Assembly: GCA_020860515.1 (NCBI GenBank)
Contig: JAJBUG010000042.1
Span: forward strand, 10,487-62,957
Length of the DNA stretch: 52,471 nt
Direction of reading: 5' to 3'
Origin: Bacteroidales bacterium
GTDB taxonomy: Bacteria > Bacteroidota > Bacteroidia > Bacteroidales > Muribaculaceae
Under the pieces are notes generated by a model, which was given only the letters and a program-made list of their open reading frames with translations, was not told the DNA's origin and did not search any database. Positions 41,739 through 52,471 of this stretch are shown one piece after another. A program made the translations under genes and the position numbers. Position 1 is the stretch's first letter; each line of letters starts with the position of its first letter.

Positions 41739-42590
41739 ATGGCTGATCTAAACAATCGTATAGACTTTGTCTATATCTTTGATGTACAGGATGGCAATCC
41801 TAATGGCGATCCTGATGCCGGAAATCTACCCCGAGTAGATGCTGAAACTGGCAATGGCATCGTAACAGACGTATGTCTGAAACGAAAAGTGCGTAATTAT
41901 ATCCAAACTGCAAAAGGAGCAGAGCCTGGATATGACATTTTTATCAAAGAGCGTGCAGTGCTCGATAATATGGTGGAACAAGTGTATAAATTTGAATCAG
42001 TAAAGGCTGAAAAGGATTCAGCAAAGCAAAAGGCACTTGCAAAGAAGGCTCTTTGTGATACCTACTATGACATACGAGCATTTGGAGCTGTAATCGCAAC
42101 CTCTAAAAAGCAGGATCAGGTGCGAGGCCCCATACAGTTCACTTTTGCACGTTCAGTGGAGCCAATCACTCCTATCGAACATTCCATTACACGAATGGCA
42201 GTAACAAAGGAAGCTGATGTAGATAAGGAACGTACCATGGGGCGAAAGTCCACTGTGCCGTATGGCTTGTATGTTGCCCATGGGTTTGTTTCAGCTAATT
42301 TGGCTAAGCAAACAGGCTTTACTGAGGAAGATTTGAATCTTCTGTGGGAAGCTTTGAAGAATATGTTCGAAAATGATCATTCTGCAGCTCGCGGATTGAT
42401 GAGTCCCAGAAAGATTCTTGCTTTTAAGCACGATTCAGAGCTTGGGAATGCGCCTGCCAGTAAGTTGTTCGATCTGGTTCAAATTAAAAGAAAAGACGAA
42501 GTGGGAGTGGCCCGTAAGTTTGAAGACTATAAAATCATCCTTGATAAGGATAAGATCCCAGAGAACGTTACTCTTATGGAAATAATCTGA
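41739..42590 (+). CDS. cas7: Cas7 (Csd2), Cascade backbone subunit
   Basis: This 283-residue protein begins MADLNNRIDFVYIFDVQDGN, followed by PNGDPDAGNLPRVDAETGNG, the type I-C Cas7 signature. Further conserved parts are FGAVIATSKKQDQVRGPIQF, SITRMAVTKEADVDKERTMG and YGLYVAHGFVSANLA. Several copies bind along the crRNA spacer. A 52-bp gap to cas8c is the largest within the operon. Confidence 0.96.
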   Translation: MADLNNRIDFVYIFDVQDGNPNGDPDAGNLPRVDAETGNGIVTDVCLKRKVRNYIQTAKGAEPGYDIFIKERAVLDNMVEQVYKFESVKAEKDSAKQKALAKKALCDTYYDIRAFGAVIATSKKQDQVRGPIQFTFARSVEPITPIEHSITRMAVTKEADVDKERTMGRKSTVPYGLYVAHGFVSANLAKQTGFTEEDLNLLWEALKNMFENDHSAARGLMSPRKILAFKHDSELGNAPASKLFDLVQIKRKDEVGVARKFEDYKIILDKDKIPENVTLMEII

Positions 42591-42595
42591 TCTGA

Positions 42596-43273
42596 GTGAT
42601 TATGACCTATACTGACGATGATATGCTCATGTTGTCGGGGATACAGCATTTTGTGTTTTGTCCTCGACAATGGGCATTAATCGACATCGAACAGACTTGG
42701 GCTGATAATGGTTTGACAACCGAAGGACGCATATTGCATCATAATGTTGATAATCCTGCATATAGACAACTTAATAAAGGATGTATTACTTTGAGAGGCC
42801 TTCATGTTTCTTCTTATCGGCTTGGCCTCTATGGAATCACAGATGCCATAGAACTTTTGCCAACTCAAGAAGATAAATTCATAACTCATCCTCGATATCC
42901 AGGAAAATTTATCCCATATCCAGTAGAATACAAACGAGGTCATCAAAAGACTGATGATTGTGATATTATGCAGCTTGTAGCACAAGTTATGTGTTTAGAG
43001 GAAATGTTTTCAATTACCCTTAAAGAAGGAGCTTTGTTTTATTGGGAAGTGAGGAGAAGGGAAAGAATCCTTATTGACGATAATTTAAAGGACCAGGCTC
43101 TTTTTTATGCAAACGAAATGCACAGAATATTCAAAAGTGGCATTTTGCCGCAAGCTGAGATATCTAAGAAGTGTAGGAAATGTTCATTATTAGAGCAATG
43201 CCAACCTGAAATTTTTTCATTGCAAACAGTAAACTCTTATTTAGTAAAGAATTTGTATGAGGAAACTACTTAA
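42596..43273 (+). CDS. cas4: Cas4 exonuclease, spacer-acquisition factor
   Basis: This 225-residue protein starts at GTG 42596, with an ATG two codons later (42602) as an alternative. The iron-sulphur cysteines are C22 in FCPRQW and the C-terminal CRKCSLLEQC. The RecB-like nuclease motifs include GITDAIE (Asp ligand) and PVEYKRGHQK (Glu and Lys). Cas4 trims prespacers and selects the PAM side with Cas1-Cas2. It starts 5 bp after cas7 and overlaps cas1 by 17 bp. Confidence 0.95.
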   Translation: MIMTYTDDDMLMLSGIQHFVFCPRQWALIDIEQTWADNGLTTEGRILHHNVDNPAYRQLNKGCITLRGLHVSSYRLGLYGITDAIELLPTQEDKFITHPRYPGKFIPYPVEYKRGHQKTDDCDIMQLVAQVMCLEEMFSITLKEGALFYWEVRRRERILIDDNLKDQALFYANEMHRIFKSGILPQAEISKKCRKCSLLEQCQPEIFSLQTVNSYLVKNLYEETT

Positions 43274-44279
43274 TACTTTATATATAACTATTCCTGATGC
43301 ATACATATCTAAAGATGGTCTTAATGTTGTGATTTCTGTAAAGCAGGAGGAATTGCTTAGAGTACCGATTCATAATATTGAGAGTATTATCTGTTTTAGT
43401 TATATGGGAGTTAGCCCAGGAGTTATGAAATTATGTGCGGATTCTAATGTAAGCTTAACTTTCTTATCCCCCACAGGACGTTATATAGGCCGTTTTCATG
43501 GTCCTCAAAAAGGGAATGTCCTATTAAGAAAAAGGCAATATGAATGTTTTCAGAATGAGGATTTCTCCTTGAAGTTAAGTAGATTGATAATTGCCTCAAA
43601 GATACATAACTATCGTGCGGTTTTGATGAGGCATTTACATAATTACGGAGACAATCTAAATGTTGACGCCATTGTAAATCATCTAAAGTTGTCAAAAGAA
43701 AGAAGCTTAATAACTAATTCTAAAGATCAACTTAGAGGAATTGAAGGTGATGCTGCCAATGCATATTTCAGTGTGTTGAAATATCTTATTTTAAACCAAA
43801 ATCAATTCTTCTATTTTAACGGCCGAAATAAAAGACCTCCACGCGATGGCGTCAATGTCTTGCTATCGTTTATTTATACAATGATAGCAAACGAAATAGT
43901 AGGAGCTCTTGAATGTGTGGGCTTAGATCCTTATTTGGGATTTTTTCATACAATACGCCCAGGTAGAGCCTCTTTAGCATTGGATATTATGGAAGAATTT
44001 CGAGCTTATTTAGGCGACAGATTTGTACTAAGTCTAATAAATCGGCTTCAAATTCAACCTTCGGATTTTATCAGACAAACAGAGGATTCTATGGTCTTAA
44101 CTGATGCCGGAAGAAAAACCTTATTAGGAGCTTGGCAAAATCGAAAGAGAGAAGAAATTACCCATCCATATTTGGGGGAAAAAGTACCTATTGGGCTTTT
44201 GCCATTTGTACAAGCTCAATTATTGGCAAGATATTTGCGAAGTGATATTGACAATTATCCAGTATTTCTAATAAAGTGA
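43257..44279 (+). CDS. cas1: Cas1 integrase
   Basis: This 340-residue protein has the metal-binding triad E163 (RGIEGDAA), H231 (GFFHTIRPGR) and D243 (LALDIMEEFR). The N-terminal beta domain contains VPIHNIESIICFSYMGVSPG. It joins prespacers at the leader end of the array as a complex with Cas2. The motifs are intact, so acquisition appears functional. The start ATG lies inside the end of cas4. Confidence 0.96.
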   Translation: MRKLLNTLYITIPDAYISKDGLNVVISVKQEELLRVPIHNIESIICFSYMGVSPGVMKLCADSNVSLTFLSPTGRYIGRFHGPQKGNVLLRKRQYECFQNEDFSLKLSRLIIASKIHNYRAVLMRHLHNYGDNLNVDAIVNHLKLSKERSLITNSKDQLRGIEGDAANAYFSVLKYLILNQNQFFYFNGRNKRPPRDGVNVLLSFIYTMIANEIVGALECVGLDPYLGFFHTIRPGRASLALDIMEEFRAYLGDRFVLSLINRLQIQPSDFIRQTEDSMVLTDAGRKTLLGAWQNRKREEITHPYLGEKVPIGLLPFVQAQLLARYLRSDIDNYPVFLIK

Positions 44280-44575
44280 AATTTATGTTAGTATTGATTA
44301 CGTACGATGTAGATACTATATCTGTTGATGGTCCTAAACGACTACGAAAAGTAGCAAAGGTCTGTGTTAATTATGGACATCGTGTTCAGAATTCTGTGTT
44401 TGAGTGTTTTGTTAATCAATCTCAATTGGTGATTTTGAAAAATCAACTTGAAGGATTGATAGACAAAAACAAAGATAGTATTAGAATATACTATTTAGGG
44501 AATAATTGGCACAGACATGTAGATCATATTGGAAAAGAAACATCTTTGAATTTGGAAGGGAATCTTATTTTGTAA
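44276..44575 (+). CDS. cas2: Cas2
   Basis: This 99-residue protein (GTG start overlapping the cas1 stop by four bases; an ATG at 44285 is an alternative) has the ferredoxin-like fold with LVLITYDVDT (Asp11) and RVQNSVFECFV. It forms the centre of the Cas1-Cas2 integrase. Its C-terminal part, YYLGNNWHRHVDHIGKE, is normal for type I-C. It is the last gene before the array leader. Confidence 0.94.
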   Translation: MKFMLVLITYDVDTISVDGPKRLRKVAKVCVNYGHRVQNSVFECFVNQSQLVILKNQLEGLIDKNKDSIRIYYLGNNWHRHVDHIGKETSLNLEGNLIL

Positions 44576-44739
44576 TCCCTAATGATAAGTGGTGCAAAAT
44601 TTCTCTTATCTTAGGGGTGCTTGAAAATCAATCATTTAGATTGTCTAATTCAAAAAAATACAAATTTTAGAAGTCAAATTTAAACCTTTATGGAAATTTC
44701 TCATCAATTATAAAGTATTTAAGTTTTTACCCAACAAGA
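44576..44739 (+). promoter_or_regulatory. CRISPR leader
   Basis: This 164-bp AT-rich, non-coding stretch lies between cas2 and the first repeat. It should carry the array promoter and the integration anchor. I see no convincing TAnnTTTG box in it, so the promoter position is not assigned. Confidence 0.7.
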
Positions 44740-51643
<6,904 letters not shown>

Positions 51644-51771
51644 TGCAGCCAGCTGTAATAAGTAACTTTGCACCGACAAATTTTCGTAAAGTAAAATCGA
51701 CAGTTTTTAAACAAGAACTTGTAAAAAAGGAAGAGTATCCGTAGATTTGTAATAGGCAAAAACAAATCGAC
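51644..51771 (+). other. Junction between CRISPR array and IS21-like gene
   Basis: After the last intact repeat come about 20 bases of unknown origin. A TAACTTTG -7-type box follows at 51663-51670, then several short AAATCGAC motifs (near 51698 and 51764) that may be the multiple terminal repeats of an IS21-type end. The exact IS boundary cannot be fixed without a full-length relative. Confidence 0.45.
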
Positions 51772-52413
51772 ATGAAAAAGGATACTCTTCCCACAGAGAG
51801 TTCTATAAAGAAACTCATAATGTGGTACAAAGTTAAGGAATTAAAATCAAAAAACCTAAAGAACACCCAGATTTCTAGACAACTGGGGATCCACAGGATG
51901 ACGGTGGCTCGCTACCTGAGCATGAGCGAGGCCGAGTTCATGGAGAGCTCGAGCTACAACCGATATTACCGCCACAAGCTTGACGAGTACGAGGACTTCG
52001 TGGTCGGGGAGCTGCGCAACGAGGCCGGCCTTTCGGCTGCGCAGATAGAGGACTACCTGAAGGCGCTTCCGGGGTACGACGGCTCCATCTGCAGCAAGAC
52101 TGTCTACAACTTTGTCCAGCACCTGCGCAAGAAGCACGGGCTTCCGAAGCCGGAGGCTGAGACGGCCATGGTGGTAAAGAACAACTTCCTGAAGGGACGC
52201 ACCTATGCGGACGCCGAGACGCTCAACCGGCAAGCCCTCGAGTGGCTGGCGCGCACCGGGAACGGCTCGCTGCACCACGGGCTGCACCGCATCCCGGCCG
52301 ACCTGTTCGAGCAGGAGAGGGAGCTCCTGGCGCCTTACACGGGCCATCCGACCGAGCCAAAGGAGGAGCTCAGGCAGTACGCCGTGCGCAAGGACAACAT
52401 AGAGCTAAGGTAG
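51772..52413 (+). pseudogene. IS21-family IstA transposase with in-frame loss of the catalytic core
   Basis: The open frame encodes 213 residues. The N-terminal part matches IstA: helix-turn-helix NTQISRQLGIHRMTVARYLS, then YEDFVVGELRNEAGLSAAQI and KTVYNFVQHLRKKHGLPKPE. At about residue 131 the sequence jumps to the region after the DDE integrase domain (VVKNNFLKGRTYADAETLNR, HRIPADLFEQERELL). IstA is normally over 500 residues, so about 300, including all catalytic acids, are missing, yet the frame stays open. Most of it is much more GC-rich than the CRISPR region. Calling it a pseudogene is the safe reading. A DNA-binding remnant protein is possible. Confidence 0.75.
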
Positions 52414-52421
52414 ATTAACTA

Positions 52422-52429
52422 TACCTTTG
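52422..52429 (+). promoter_or_regulatory. -7-type box downstream of the IS21 remnant
   Basis: TACCTTTG matches TAnnTTTG. No gene start is visible in the last 40 bases, so the gene served, if any, lies beyond the window. Confidence 0.4.
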
Positions 52430-52471
52430 CATTGTCAAATGAATGCTTGGGTGAAATGTTAAAATCCGAGA

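Noticed and set aside
51856..52347. 163-residue minus-strand frame within the IS21 gene
   Set aside because: High GC leaves few stops on the other strand, and the plus-strand IstA homology is clear.

Overview
The window is a chromosomal segment of a gut-type Bacteroidales bacterium, most likely Muribaculaceae or Prevotellaceae-like. The evidence is SusC/SusD pairs, promoters of the TTTG-N19-TAnnTTTG type, Bacteroidetes-style secreted proteins, a CcsBA cytochrome c maturase and a moderate GC content. The genus cannot be fixed from sequence reading alone.

Region 1 (1-15.7 kb) starts with two tandem tRNA-Arg(ACG) genes, the first cut by the window edge. A polysaccharide utilisation locus follows: an MFS sugar porter, a DUF5107/TPR protein, a SusE/F-like lipoprotein, SusC, SusD, a GH35 beta-galactosidase-like enzyme and a broken glycoside hydrolase, all transcribed leftwards. 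A small secreted protein and a divergent AraC-type activator complete it. Three promoters share the same composite operator (half-sites about 21 bp apart, about 22 bp from a -7 box), so the AraC protein very probably drives the whole locus. A 20-bp copy of the tRNA 3' end at 15659-15678 marks a probable island boundary. Beside it lie a decayed epimerase gene and a terminator.

Region 2 (15.7-35.2 kb) is core-like. It holds a periplasmic 5'-nucleotidase, a GH3/serine-hydrolase fusion, a PAP2 phosphatase with a beta-barrel tail and a family 2 glycosyltransferase. Next is a leftward operon of porin, imelysin, di-haem oxidoreductase and CcsBA (surface iron or haem handling with its own cytochrome c assembly). 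Leftward gltB and gltD (glutamate synthase) end the region.

Region 3 (35.2-52.5 kb) is AT-rich accessory DNA. An AAA ATPase preceded by 32-bp tandem repeats is followed by a complete type I-C CRISPR-Cas operon (cas3-cas5c-cas8c-cas7-cas4-cas1-cas2). The array has, by hand count, 105 repeats and 104 spacers. It contains an exact tandem duplication of four spacers, one pair of spacers on opposite strands of the same target, and one pair that captured synonymous variants of the same coding site. cas3 appears to have lost its normal start by a one-base frameshift. The array ends at an IS21-like transposase gene whose catalytic core has been deleted in frame. I found no clearly new defence system. 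The most unusual items are the spacer relationships, the cas3 start, the catalytic-core-less IS21 gene and the three-promoter AraC operator set.
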